Below are positions 1 to 6,656 of a stretch of 8,718 nt of DNA, one piece after another (position 1 is the first letter of the stretch; each line of letters starts with the position of its first letter). The translations under genes were made by a program, and so were the position numbers. Under the pieces are notes generated by a model. The model saw only the letters and a program-made list of their open reading frames with translations. It did no database searches and was not told where the DNA came from. Source of the stretch: Flavobacteriales bacterium UBA2040 (lineage in GTDB: Bacteria; Bacteroidota; Bacteroidia; Flavobacteriales_D; Crocinitomicaceae); contig DDBE01000142.1 in assembly GCA_002332715.1 (NCBI GenBank), positions 1 to 8,718 of the forward strand. The letters run 5' to 3'.

Positions 1-1371
1 AATTCACACAAAGTCTTGAAACAAATGTTCAAAGAAGGGGTGAATGTTTGCCGTCTGAATTTTTCGCATGGTTCGCACGAAGATCATTTGAAAAACATTC
101 ATTTGATTCGCAAACTAAACGAAGAAACAGGATTAAATGTCGCGATTTTAGGTGATTTACAGGGACCAAAGATTCGAACGCACATCATGGAAGATGGCGT
201 GCTTTTGAAAAAAGGGGACGAACTAGTAATTGTTACCGACGAAATCATTGGAACGAAAGAGAAATTTTCAATCAACTACAAACGCCTTCCCAAGGATGTG
301 AAAGCGGGTGAAACAATACTATTGGACGATGGAAAAATCATCATGGAAGTTCTTTCGACTGATGGTAAAGAGGTGAAAGTAAAAGTGGTCAATGGTGGTA
401 TCCTTTCTAGTAAAAAAGGTGTGAATTTACCAAATACGAAGATTTCAATGCCTTCTATGACTGACAAAGACAAAGCGGATTTAGAATTTGCTTTAGATCA
501 CAATGTCGATTGGATTGCTCTATCATTCGTTCGATCGGCGAGAGATTTAATTGAATTGAAACATATCATAGCCAAAAGAAAAGTGAAGACGAAAATCATC
601 GCGAAGATCGAAAAACCGGAGGCATTAAACGACATCGATGATATTATTGCGGAAACCGACGCTTTGATGGTGGCACGTGGAGATTTAGGAGTTGAAGTTC
701 CGTATCAAAACGTTCCCTTGATTCAAAAAATGCTCATCAACAAGTGTAGATTAAACGCTAAACCAGTTATTGTAGCAACGCAAATGATGGAAAGCATGAT
801 AGAAAACATGACGCCTTCTCGAGCGGAAGTCAATGATGTGGCAAATGCAGTTTTGGATGGTGCTGATGCGGTTATGCTGTCTGGCGAAACATCTGTCGGA
901 AAACACCCCATCGAGGTCATTAAAACCATGACAAAAATTGTGACCGAAATGGAAACTTCGGAATCGATTTATAACAAAGAAGAGTTTCCTGAAAAAAATC
1001 AAGATCGTTTTATTACTGATTCCATTTGTTTCAACGCAGTTCGTCTGGCACAAAGAACGGAAACGAACGCAATTATCACAATGTCATATTCAGGATATAC
1101 AGCGTTTAAAATTGCATCTCAACGGCCAACAGCTCCTGTTTTTGTTTTCACAAGTAATCGTGAAATTTTAACACAATTGAATCTCATATGGGGCGTTCAA
1201 GCCTTTTTCTATGACAAAACGGTATCAACAGATCACACGATTTTCGACATTAAGTACATAATGAAAAAGAAAAGCTATTTGAAAAAAGGAGATTTAGTGA
1301 TCAATATCGCATCGATTCCTTTGGAAGAAAGTGGTCGTTCGAATATGTTGAAGTTGAGTTATGTCGACTGA
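1..1371 (+). CDS. pyk: Pyruvate kinase, 5'-truncated by the window edge
   Basis: Converts phosphoenolpyruvate and ADP to pyruvate and ATP in the last step of glycolysis, in the cytosol. The reading frame is open from base 1 and its first residues already align inside the family, so the gene starts outside the window. About 456 residues are present; the family is usually 470-480, so roughly 20 are missing. Visible motifs in order: CRLNFSHG (substrate/nucleotide-binding Arg and Asn), GDLQGPKIR, the active-site signature IIAKIEKPEALND with the catalytic Lys at bases 604-606, MVARGDLGVE, then VIVATQMMESM and the LSGETSVGKHP stretch of the barrel. The C-terminal alpha/beta domain (from about ETNAIITMSYSG) is complete and ends in a TGA. 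The TTG at 16 is internal, not a start. No promoter is visible because the 5' end is absent. Identification is near certain. Confidence 0.97.
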   Translation, partial: NSHKVLKQMFKEGVNVCRLNFSHGSHEDHLKNIHLIRKLNEETGLNVAILGDLQGPKIRTHIMEDGVLLKKGDELVIVTDEIIGTKEKFSINYKRLPKDVKAGETILLDDGKIIMEVLSTDGKEVKVKVVNGGILSSKKGVNLPNTKISMPSMTDKDKADLEFALDHNVDWIALSFVRSARDLIELKHIIAKRKVKTKIIAKIEKPEALNDIDDIIAETDALMVARGDLGVEVPYQNVPLIQKMLINKCRLNAKPVIVATQMMESMIENMTPSRAEVNDVANAVLDGADAVMLSGETSVGKHPIEVIKTMTKIVTEMETSESIYNKEEFPEKNQDRFITDSICFNAVRLAQRTETNAIITMSYSGYTAFKIASQRPTAPVFVFTSNREILTQLNLIWGVQAFFYDKTVSTDHTIFDIKYIMKKKSYLKKGDLVINIASIPLEESGRSNMLKLSYVD

Positions 1372-1395
1372 CGTTGACTTTAACCAATAACTCAA
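1354..1395 (+). terminator. Inverted repeat across the pyk stop codon, possible 3' hairpin
   Basis: TTGAGTTAT at 1354-1362 and ATAACTCAA at 1387-1395 are perfect 9-bp complements around a 24-nt loop that contains the pyk stop codon. A short GTC/GAC pair can extend the stem inward (1363-1365 with 1375-1377). The only T-run, seven Ts at 1406-1412, is 11 nt downstream, so this is not a textbook intrinsic terminator. It could be a weak terminator, a 3'-end stabiliser or chance. Confidence 0.3.
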
Positions 1396-1458
1396 AGAAC
1401 GGTCATTTTTTTAAAACAATTTCCGTTAAATACTGTTTTAAGAAAATAGAATTTGACG

Positions 1459-1466
1459 TATATTTG
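1459..1466 (+). promoter_or_regulatory. Bacteroidota -7 box for gcvP
   Basis: TATATTTG fits the Bacteroidota sigma-ABfr -7 consensus TAnnTTTG exactly and lies 24 nt before the gcvP ATG, which implies a short leader of roughly 17-20 nt. The -33 element is poor: only TGTTTT at 1434-1439 lies at about the right distance. No Shine-Dalgarno is seen before the ATG (CGGAAACAAAATG), as is common in this phylum. Confidence 0.5.
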
Positions 1467-1490
1467 CATCCTTTAAAATTCGGAAACAAA

Positions 1491-4352
1491 ATGAGCATTT
1501 TTTCCAAAAGACACATCGGTCCAAACGAGACTGAAAAAGCGGAAATGTTAGCCACAGTAGGCTTTTCAACCGTAGCAGAGTTAGTTAATAAAACTATCCC
1601 AGCCCACATTCGATTGGGACGTGAATTGAATGTTGATAGCGCAATGACGGAACAAGAATACTTGAATCATATTACCAAATTGGGTGAGATGAACACGGTA
1701 AACAAATCCTTTATTGGTTTAGGATATTCGGAAACGATTGTCCCGCCGGTAATACAGCGAAATGTTCTTGAAAATCCAGGATGGTACACAGCATACACTC
1801 CTTACCAAGCTGAAATTTCGCAAGGTCGATTAGAAGCTTTGTTGAATTTCCAAACGATGGTTTTGGATTTGACTGGAATGAAAATTGCCAATGCGTCTCT
1901 TTTGGATGAAGCAACAGCCGGAGCCGAAGCAATGTTGATGTTTTGGAATTCTCGTTCGAGAAACGATATAAAACAAAACAAAAACAAATTCTTTGTCTCT
2001 GAATTTGCCTTCCCTCAAACGATTGAAGTTGTGAGAGGAAGAGCAAAAAATTTAGGCATTGAATTGATTGTTGAAAATCCAGAAACTTTCAAAACAGACA
2101 ACACTTTCTTCGGCGCTCTGGTGCAATATCCGGATACGTTTGGACGAGTGAAAAACATCAAGAAAGTAATCGAAGAATTTAAAAAAGATGGAATTCAGGT
2201 GGCAGTTGCCTCTGATTTATTGGCACTAGTTACGTTACAAGCCCCAGGAAATTTTGGGGCCGATGTGGTATTTGGTTCTTCTCAAAGATTTGGTGTTCCA
2301 ATGGGATACGGTGGACCTCATGCAGCGTTCTTTGCAACACATGAAGCATACAAAAGAAATATTCCTGGACGAATTATTGGCGTTTCAAAGGATACAGACG
2401 ATAATGTGGCCTTACGTATGGCTTTGCAAACACGGGAACAACATATCAAACGGGACAAAGCGACTTCAAATATCTGTACGGCACAAGCTCTTTTAGCTGT
2501 AATGGCGAGCATGTATGCTGTATATCACGGTCCTGATGGAGTGAAAGATATCGCAAACCAAGTGCACGGATTGGCGACCAAAACTGCCAATGGTTTGAAA
2601 GAAATGGGTATCGAATTGGGTGGAGAATCGTTCTTCGATACGATTTGGGTAAAAGGTATTCAATCCGTCGAAATACAATCTGCAGCTGAGGCGGAAGGGA
2701 TGAATTTCCGTTATATCAATAAAGATGAATTGTGTATTTCCTTCGGGGAACCGCATACTTTGGCTGACGTGCAAACGATATTGGATATTTTTGCATCAAT
2801 TGCAGGAATGGAGGCGCCGCAAGTCGATGACACAACCATTACTAATTTAGCCCCGACTTATCTCCGAACAACAGAAATTTTCACGCATCCTACTTTTAAT
2901 AAATTTCATAGCGAATCGAAAATGATGCGTTATTTGAAACGTTTGGAAAACAAAGATTTATCACTCGTTCACTCCATGATTCCTTTGGGCTCGTGTACAA
3001 TGAAACTGAATGCAGCGGCTGAATTGATGCCGATAACGAATCCTCAATTTGCGAACTTGCATCCTTTTGCTCCAGTAAATCAAGCAGCAGGTTACCACGA
3101 AATGTTCCGCCAATTGGAACAAGACTTGGCCGAATGTACAGGATTTGATGGTGTTTCACTTCAACCGAATTCAGGCGCACAAGGCGAGTACGCAGGATTA
3201 ATGGTTATAAAAGCGTTTCATGAGTCTAATGGTGATTACCAACGAAAGAAAATTATCATTCCTTCTTCAGCACATGGAACAAACCCTGCATCTGCTGTTA
3301 TGGCTGGATTTGAGGTTGTCGTTACTGGTTGTGATCAACATGGAAATATTGACATCCCTCAGCTTACTGAAGTTGCCAACGAAATTGGAAATGAACTGGC
3401 AGGAATTATGGTCACTTACCCTTCTACTCACGGAGTTTTTGAAGAAGGAATTAAGATCATTACTTCCGTGATTCATGACAATGGAGGTCAAGTATACATG
3501 GATGGAGCCAACATGAACGCTCAAGTTGGTTTGACGAATCCAGGAAATATTGGTGCAGACGTTTGTCATCTGAACTTACACAAAACATTCGCTATTCCTC
3601 ACGGAGGTGGTGGGCCAGGAATGGGGCCAATCGGTGTAGCCGCGCATTTGATTCCTTTCTTACCAAGTAATCCTTTCATCAAAGCAGGAGGAGAAACGCC
3701 AATTGATGCTATTTCTGCCGCACCATACGGAAGTTCCTTGATTCTATTGATTTCCTACGCTTATATCAAGATGTTGGGAGCAATTGGCTTAAGAGAATCG
3801 ACTGAAATTGCCATCTTAAATGCGAATTACATAGCCGCAAAATTAAAAGGTCACTATGATATTTTGTACCAAGGTAAAAATGGAACGGTTGCACACGAAA
3901 TGATTTTGGATTGTCGTGATTTTAAGAAAACGGCTGACATCGAAGTAGCTGATATGGCTAAGCGTTTGATTGATTATGGATTCCATGCGCCTACCGTTTC
4001 TTTCCCAGTTGCTGGAACCTTGATGGTCGAGCCAACTGAAAGCGAAGACAAAGAAGAATTGAATCGTTTCATTGAAGCGATGATCAAAATTCGTGAAGAG
4101 ATTCGTGAAATTGAAAATGGTCACGCGGACAAAGAGAATAACCTGTTGAAAAACGCACCACACAATGCGGATTGTATCATCAATCAAAATTGGAATTATC
4201 CTTATTCGCCTCAAGAAGCAGCTTTCCCTGTAGAATATTTGAAAGAATTCAAGTACTGGGTTCCTTTGAGAAGAGTAGACAATGCATACGGAGATAGAAA
4301 CTTAATTTGTTCTTGTCCTAGTGTTGAGAGTTATGCGCAAGTGGCAGATTAA
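1491..4352 (+). CDS. gcvP: Glycine dehydrogenase (decarboxylating), P-protein of the glycine cleavage system
   Basis: PLP-dependent P-protein: it decarboxylates glycine and passes the aminomethyl group to the lipoyl arm of the H-protein, feeding CH2-THF formation with the T- and L-proteins. At 953 aa it has the length of the single-chain form, with both halves fused. The N-terminal half begins at RHIGP (residues 7-11) and includes FGSSQRFGVPMGYGGPHAA. The C-terminal half carries the PLP site LNLHKTFAIPHGGGGPGMGP, with the Schiff-base lysine at residue 698 (bases 3582-3584). The ATG at 1491 was chosen because MSIFSKRHIGP is the family's usual N-terminus and it follows a -7 box; the frame is open back to a TTG at 1374, but that 39-residue extension is low-complexity translated leader. 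gcvT and gcvH are not in the window, so it appears to be transcribed alone, ending at a strong terminator. The leader is too short for a glycine riboswitch. No frame damage seen. Confidence 0.98.
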   Translation: MSIFSKRHIGPNETEKAEMLATVGFSTVAELVNKTIPAHIRLGRELNVDSAMTEQEYLNHITKLGEMNTVNKSFIGLGYSETIVPPVIQRNVLENPGWYTAYTPYQAEISQGRLEALLNFQTMVLDLTGMKIANASLLDEATAGAEAMLMFWNSRSRNDIKQNKNKFFVSEFAFPQTIEVVRGRAKNLGIELIVENPETFKTDNTFFGALVQYPDTFGRVKNIKKVIEEFKKDGIQVAVASDLLALVTLQAPGNFGADVVFGSSQRFGVPMGYGGPHAAFFATHEAYKRNIPGRIIGVSKDTDDNVALRMALQTREQHIKRDKATSNICTAQALLAVMASMYAVYHGPDGVKDIANQVHGLATKTANGLKEMGIELGGESFFDTIWVKGIQSVEIQSAAEAEGMNFRYINKDELCISFGEPHTLADVQTILDIFASIAGMEAPQVDDTTITNLAPTYLRTTEIFTHPTFNKFHSESKMMRYLKRLENKDLSLVHSMIPLGSCTMKLNAAAELMPITNPQFANLHPFAPVNQAAGYHEMFRQLEQDLAECTGFDGVSLQPNSGAQGEYAGLMVIKAFHESNGDYQRKKIIIPSSAHGTNPASAVMAGFEVVVTGCDQHGNIDIPQLTEVANEIGNELAGIMVTYPSTHGVFEEGIKIITSVIHDNGGQVYMDGANMNAQVGLTNPGNIGADVCHLNLHKTFAIPHGGGGPGMGPIGVAAHLIPFLPSNPFIKAGGETPIDAISAAPYGSSLILLISYAYIKMLGAIGLRESTEIAILNANYIAAKLKGHYDILYQGKNGTVAHEMILDCRDFKKTADIEVADMAKRLIDYGFHAPTVSFPVAGTLMVEPTESEDKEELNRFIEAMIKIREEIREIENGHADKENNLLKNAPHNADCIINQNWNYPYSPQEAAFPVEYLKEFKYWVPLRRVDNAYGDRNLICSCPSVESYAQVAD

Positions 4353-4372
4353 ACAAGTCCCTAATAAAAAGC

Positions 4373-4408
4373 AAAAGCCTACCTTCCAAATAGAAGATAG
4401 GCTTTTTT
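4373..4408 (+). terminator. Intrinsic terminator of gcvP
   Basis: AAAAGCCTA (4373-4381) pairs with TAGGCTTTT (4398-4406), then a C/A mismatch and an inner CTTC/GAAG pairing close a 6-nt loop (4387-4392). The right arm runs into a T-tract ending at 4408. It begins 21 nt after the gcvP TAA and ends 17 nt before the next ATG, so it separates the two transcripts. Confidence 0.88.
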
Positions 4409-4411
4409 GCG

Positions 4412-4419
4412 TACCTTTA
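4412..4419 (+). promoter_or_regulatory. Possible -7 box for the propeller gene
   Basis: TACCTTTA matches TAnnTTTG at all fixed positions except the last (A for G). It sits 6 nt before the ATG at 4426 and directly after the gcvP terminator T-tract. If used, transcription would start at or within a few bases of the start codon, giving a leaderless or nearly leaderless mRNA. No convincing -33 element is visible; the region where it would lie is occupied by the terminator hairpin. Confidence 0.35.
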
Positions 4420-4425
4420 AATCTT

Positions 4426-5874
4426 ATGATAAGCATAAAATCAATAGTAGCGGTTATCATTTTTTTAAGTTATACTTTTAATGGTTCCGCTCAAAATATT
4501 GTATGGGAGGCTGAAATCACGGTTGCGTCTGCCACTATCTATGGCAATGTCCGACCAAGATTGGCGTTGACAGAAGATAACCAACCGATGGTAATTATGA
4601 CGCGCTCTCAAAACGGCCAGATATATTTCACAAAAGGAAACAATGGAGTCTTTAGCTCACCAATTGCTTTATTGCCTGCCACAATGCAAAGCTATATCGC
4701 TACATGGACAGGGCCAGATTTTGATGCCAAGGGAGACACAATAGTTGCTGTATTTAAGGCAAAGCCATATGATAATGGGCACGTTTATACCGTTCGTTCC
4801 ACCGATGGAGGTTTGACATTCTCAGATACTATTCGTGCAGACAATCACGATTTAGGGTTGGCGTGGATGCCTTCTATGACAATGGATGGAAGTGGAAACC
4901 CAATAATCACCTACATGGCGCATGATGCTAATTACACCAATCCGAGATATGTTTATGTTCGCTCCAACGACGCAGGTATTACTTATTCAGCTGAGCAGAT
5001 TATCACGTCCTCAATTACAGGAGAAGCATGTGATTGTTGTCCTGCAGAAATGGTGGCAGATGGAAATAATCAGGTTCTTCTTTTCCGAAACAATGAGTTG
5101 AACACACGGGATATTTATGGGGTTTATTCGAATGATAACGGGGCAAATTTCATATCGGCTGATGACGTTGATGGATCGAACTGGGTTATCAATTCTTGTC
5201 CGGCTAGCGGCCCTCACGGATCTATACAAGGTTCTAATTTATTCTCCACTTTTATGAGTGGTGGAACAGGTAACGAACAAGTTTTTGTTTCTCGAAGTAC
5301 TTTAGGCGGATCAATTCTGCATCAAGAAAAACAAGCACTTACAGTTTCTCCATCAGGTAATCAGAACTTTCCTCGTATTGCAACTGAAAACAATTTGGTA
5401 GTAGTCGCTTGGGCAGAATATGTATCTAATAATTTAGAGATTTTTACGGCATTTGCTACCTCGAACAATCTAATCGATTTGACCACTAGTCATCAGCAGG
5501 CAAATGTTCTGACAAATGGTATTCAAACGAATCCTGATATTCGGATAAAAGATGGTATTATTCATCTCATTTATCAAGATGCAACAAATGGAAAAGTCAT
5601 ATACCGTACAGGGCAAATTGGTTTTGCGAATCTTTCTGAAAATGATGAAAACAAGGTTCTACTTTATCCCAATCCAATTTCGGCTGGTGAAGAGATTAAT
5701 TTACCCGAATCTTGGATAGGTCAAAAAATCATATGGCGAAATATGATGGGCAAAACCGTTCATATTACTTCAGAAATTGAATCCGCACAATTAAATACAC
5801 CTTATTTAAGCAAAGGAATTTATTTTCTTCAGCTAGAGAATAGTTCTATAATTCACAAAATAAACTTACACTAA
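4426..5874 (+). CDS. Secreted sialidase-fold beta-propeller protein with Asp-boxes and T9SS sorting domain
   Basis: 482 aa. The N-terminus is a signal peptide: Lys5, hydrophobic core at residues 7-18 and a likely cleavage after GSA (about residue 22). The body shows about seven repeats of 52-57 residues, each opening with xP followed by a hydrophobic strand (Pro44, 97, 149, 206, 259, 316, 370). Asp-boxes sit at a constant offset: STDGGLTF (125), SNDAGITY (180), SNDNGANF (235), with degenerate copies at 291 and 346. This is a BNR/sialidase-like propeller, but I cannot assign the catalytic Arg triad, Tyr or Asp, so enzyme activity is unproven; it may only bind glycans or proteins. A cysteine cluster, CDCCP at 202-206, is matched by CP at 258-259. 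Residues about 410-482 (VLLYPNP ... GIYFLQL) form a type A T9SS sorting domain, predicting outer-membrane export and cleavage or surface attachment. The start at 4426 is set by the signal peptide; the frame extends upstream into gcvP without meaning. Confidence 0.88.
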   Translation: MISIKSIVAVIIFLSYTFNGSAQNIVWEAEITVASATIYGNVRPRLALTEDNQPMVIMTRSQNGQIYFTKGNNGVFSSPIALLPATMQSYIATWTGPDFDAKGDTIVAVFKAKPYDNGHVYTVRSTDGGLTFSDTIRADNHDLGLAWMPSMTMDGSGNPIITYMAHDANYTNPRYVYVRSNDAGITYSAEQIITSSITGEACDCCPAEMVADGNNQVLLFRNNELNTRDIYGVYSNDNGANFISADDVDGSNWVINSCPASGPHGSIQGSNLFSTFMSGGTGNEQVFVSRSTLGGSILHQEKQALTVSPSGNQNFPRIATENNLVVVAWAEYVSNNLEIFTAFATSNNLIDLTTSHQQANVLTNGIQTNPDIRIKDGIIHLIYQDATNGKVIYRTGQIGFANLSENDENKVLLYPNPISAGEEINLPESWIGQKIIWRNMMGKTVHITSEIESAQLNTPYLSKGIYFLQLENSSIIHKINLH

Positions 5875-5884
5875 ATTCATTCAA

Positions 5885-6199
5885 ATGATCATTACAACAA
5901 CAGAAACAGTTCCAGGAAGAGAAATAGATTCCATTTTAGGCATTTGTCGTGGAAGTACAGTTCGCGCACGAAATATCGGAAGAGATTTTTTCGCTGGTTT
6001 GAAAAACATCGTCGGTGGTGAAATTGAAGAGTATACAAAGCTTCAAGCACAATCAAGAGAACAAGCCTTAGAAAGAATGAAGAAAGATGCTGAAACGGGT
6101 GGAGCAGACGCGGTACTGAACGTTCGTTTTACCACAAGTATGATTACCCAAGGCGCTTCTGAAGTTATGGCGTATGGAACGGCTGTAAAATTGAAATAA
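5885..6199 (+). CDS. YbjQ/UPF0145 family protein (putative heavy-metal-binding domain)
   Basis: 104 aa, close to the family's usual length (E. coli YbjQ is about 107). It matches the family end to end: an opening beta strand with TTTETVPGR, a CRGSTVRARNIGRDFFAGLKNIVGGE core, a charged helix with EQALERMKKDAE, the GGADAVLNVRF strand and the closing YGTAVKLK. Proteins of this fold form small cytosolic ring-like oligomers; the heavy-metal-binding label comes from the Pfam family name, and no member role is firmly established to my knowledge. There is one Cys (residue 21) and no obvious His/Cys metal cluster. No signal peptide or membrane segment. It starts 10 bp after the propeller gene with no visible promoter, so it is probably co-transcribed with it, although the products act in different compartments. 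The next small ORF begins in its stop codon. Confidence 0.9.
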   Translation: MIITTTETVPGREIDSILGICRGSTVRARNIGRDFFAGLKNIVGGEIEEYTKLQAQSREQALERMKKDAETGGADAVLNVRFTTSMITQGASEVMAYGTAVKLK

Positions 6200-6333
6200 T
6201 GGATTGGATAGCCGGTATAATTTTAAGTCTGGAAGGCCTGTTTTTTCTGGTTTCGATTATTTTAATCATCTATTTCGGGATTCGGGCTTTTAACAATAAG
6301 CAAGCCCAGACGTTTGAGGATAGGGATAATTAA
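6199..6333 (+). CDS. Small single-pass membrane protein, 44 aa, unknown function
   Basis: The ATG overlaps the stop of the YbjQ-family gene in a TAATG arrangement (1-nt overlap), which favours translational coupling by a terminating ribosome; no separate ribosome site is needed or seen. The protein has one hydrophobic stretch at about residues 4-29, strongest in LFFLVSIILIIYFGI, with an acidic Glu12 inside its first third. A short polar tail, RAFNNKQAQTFEDRDN, carries the first basic residue of the protein (Arg29) directly after the hydrophobic stretch, which suggests an N-out/C-in single helix. I do not recognise the family. It loosely recalls CcoS of cbb3 oxidase maturation in size and layout, but lacks the GQ[FY]DD motif. 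Support is the stop-start overlap, membrane-like composition and a terminator-like hairpin after the stop; no homology could be checked. Confidence 0.6.
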   Translation: MDWIAGIILSLEGLFFLVSIILIIYFGIRAFNNKQAQTFEDRDN

Positions 6334-6337
6334 AGGA

Positions 6338-6364
6338 TTGCAGATTGCTGGCAAATTGTTTTTT
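6338..6364 (+). terminator. Weak intrinsic terminator after the YbjQ/small-protein pair
   Basis: TTGCAG (6338-6343) pairs with CTG-CAA (6348-6354, one bulged G at 6351) around an ATTG loop, followed after ATTG by six Ts (6359-6364). It starts 5 nt after the TAA of the 44-aa ORF, the expected place for the operon's end. The stem is short, so confidence is limited. Confidence 0.4.
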
Positions 6365-6375
6365 GTTAACAAAAA
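6360..6375. repeat. 16-bp perfect palindrome
   Basis: TTTTTGTTAACAAAAA is identical to its reverse complement and is centred on GTTAAC. With one bulged T it extends outward by GT/AC. It overlaps the T-tract of the preceding terminator candidate. It could serve as a symmetric protein-binding site or simply be part of an AT-rich terminator region. Confidence 0.5.
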
Positions 6376-6598
6376 CAGACATTACACCCAGTAAGAATCT
6401 AAAGGCGATTATCATCCCGAAAACGAGTGCCCACGAAGGTTTTCTGAAATACGCCAAAAAGGGATACGAGGACAGTTGAATACTTCATAGAATTAAGTAT
6501 AGGTTTTGCGTCGATTTTCTTTTAATACAATATTGACCAAAAGTTAAACATTAAGAAATTAAGTTGAATTCACTTAAAACCTTCATGTCTTCCTATTT

Positions 6599-6634
6599 AA
6601 AAAAAAACGCCTCTTTTTTACAAGAAGCGTTTTT
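6599..6634 (-). terminator. Intrinsic terminator of metK
   Basis: On the minus strand AAAAACGCTTCTT (6634-6622) pairs with AAGAGGCGTTTTT (6615-6603) over 13 pairs including one T-G wobble, with a 6-nt loop. It is followed by a U-rich tail encoded by the A-run down to 6599. It lies 23 nt after the metK stop. The arm on the plus strand also ends in five Ts, so it may stop plus-strand transcripts too. Confidence 0.85.
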
Positions 6635-6656
6635 AAATTATTTTAATTTGAATTCT

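Larger units (their letters stand above)
6290..6457 (-). other. Antisense open frame with a membrane-like segment, gene or remnant uncertain
   Basis: Reading the minus strand from a TTG at 6457 gives 55 residues ending at a TAA (6290-6292). Residues 9-30 (WALVFGMIIAFRFLLGVMSV and onward) look like a transmembrane helix with one Arg, preceded by YFRKPS and followed by NKKQF. There is no ATG at the N-terminal end; the nearest in-frame stop is nine codons before the TTG. In another frame an ATG at 6488 opens a signal-peptide-like MKYSTVLVSLFGVFQ, so a single frameshift could have split an older gene. It overlaps the 3' end of the 44-aa ORF on the opposite strand. It may be a decayed small membrane-protein gene or chance. 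Confidence 0.2.
6334..6656. other. 323-bp convergent intergenic region
   Basis: This lies between the end of the 44-aa ORF and the end of metK, which face each other. It contains the weak terminator and 16-bp palindrome on the left, the antisense membrane-like frame in 6334-6457, an AT-rich stretch 6480-6600 with a 6-bp hairpin (TTAAGT 6559-6564 with ACTTAA 6572-6577), and the metK terminator on the right. A TAGGTTTTG at 6500-6508 resembles a -7 box with one extra base, but nothing coding follows it on the plus strand. I see no confident gene or structured RNA. Confidence 0.6.

Noticed and set aside
1374..1490. N-terminal extension of gcvP from a TTG at 1374 (39 extra residues)
   Set aside because: The extension covers the promoter box and AT-rich leader, while MSIFSKRHIGP at 1491 is the family's normal N-terminus.
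1372..1490. Glycine riboswitch in front of gcvP
   Set aside because: The spacer is 119 bp of AT-rich sequence with a predicted leader under 20 nt, too short for a tandem glycine aptamer.
2254..2496. Plus-strand frame inside gcvP, and similar overlapping frames on both strands within pyk, gcvP and the propeller gene
   Set aside because: They lie fully inside well-supported genes, have no family features or start signals, and read as out-of-frame shadows.
4321..4425. Extension of the propeller ORF upstream into the gcvP 3' end
   Set aside because: It would bury the signal peptide and run through the gcvP terminator; the ATG at 4426 gives a clean signal sequence.
6199..6333. Calling the 44-aa protein CcoS (cbb3 oxidase assembly)
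   Set aside because: Size and single helix fit, but the GQ[FY]DD motif after the helix is missing and there are no oxidase genes nearby.
6334..6479. Plus-strand frame ending at a TGA at 6477 (PKTSAHEGFLKYAKKGYEDS)
   Set aside because: It has no ATG, lies after a terminator-like hairpin and overlaps the antisense membrane-like frame; only a TTG could start it.
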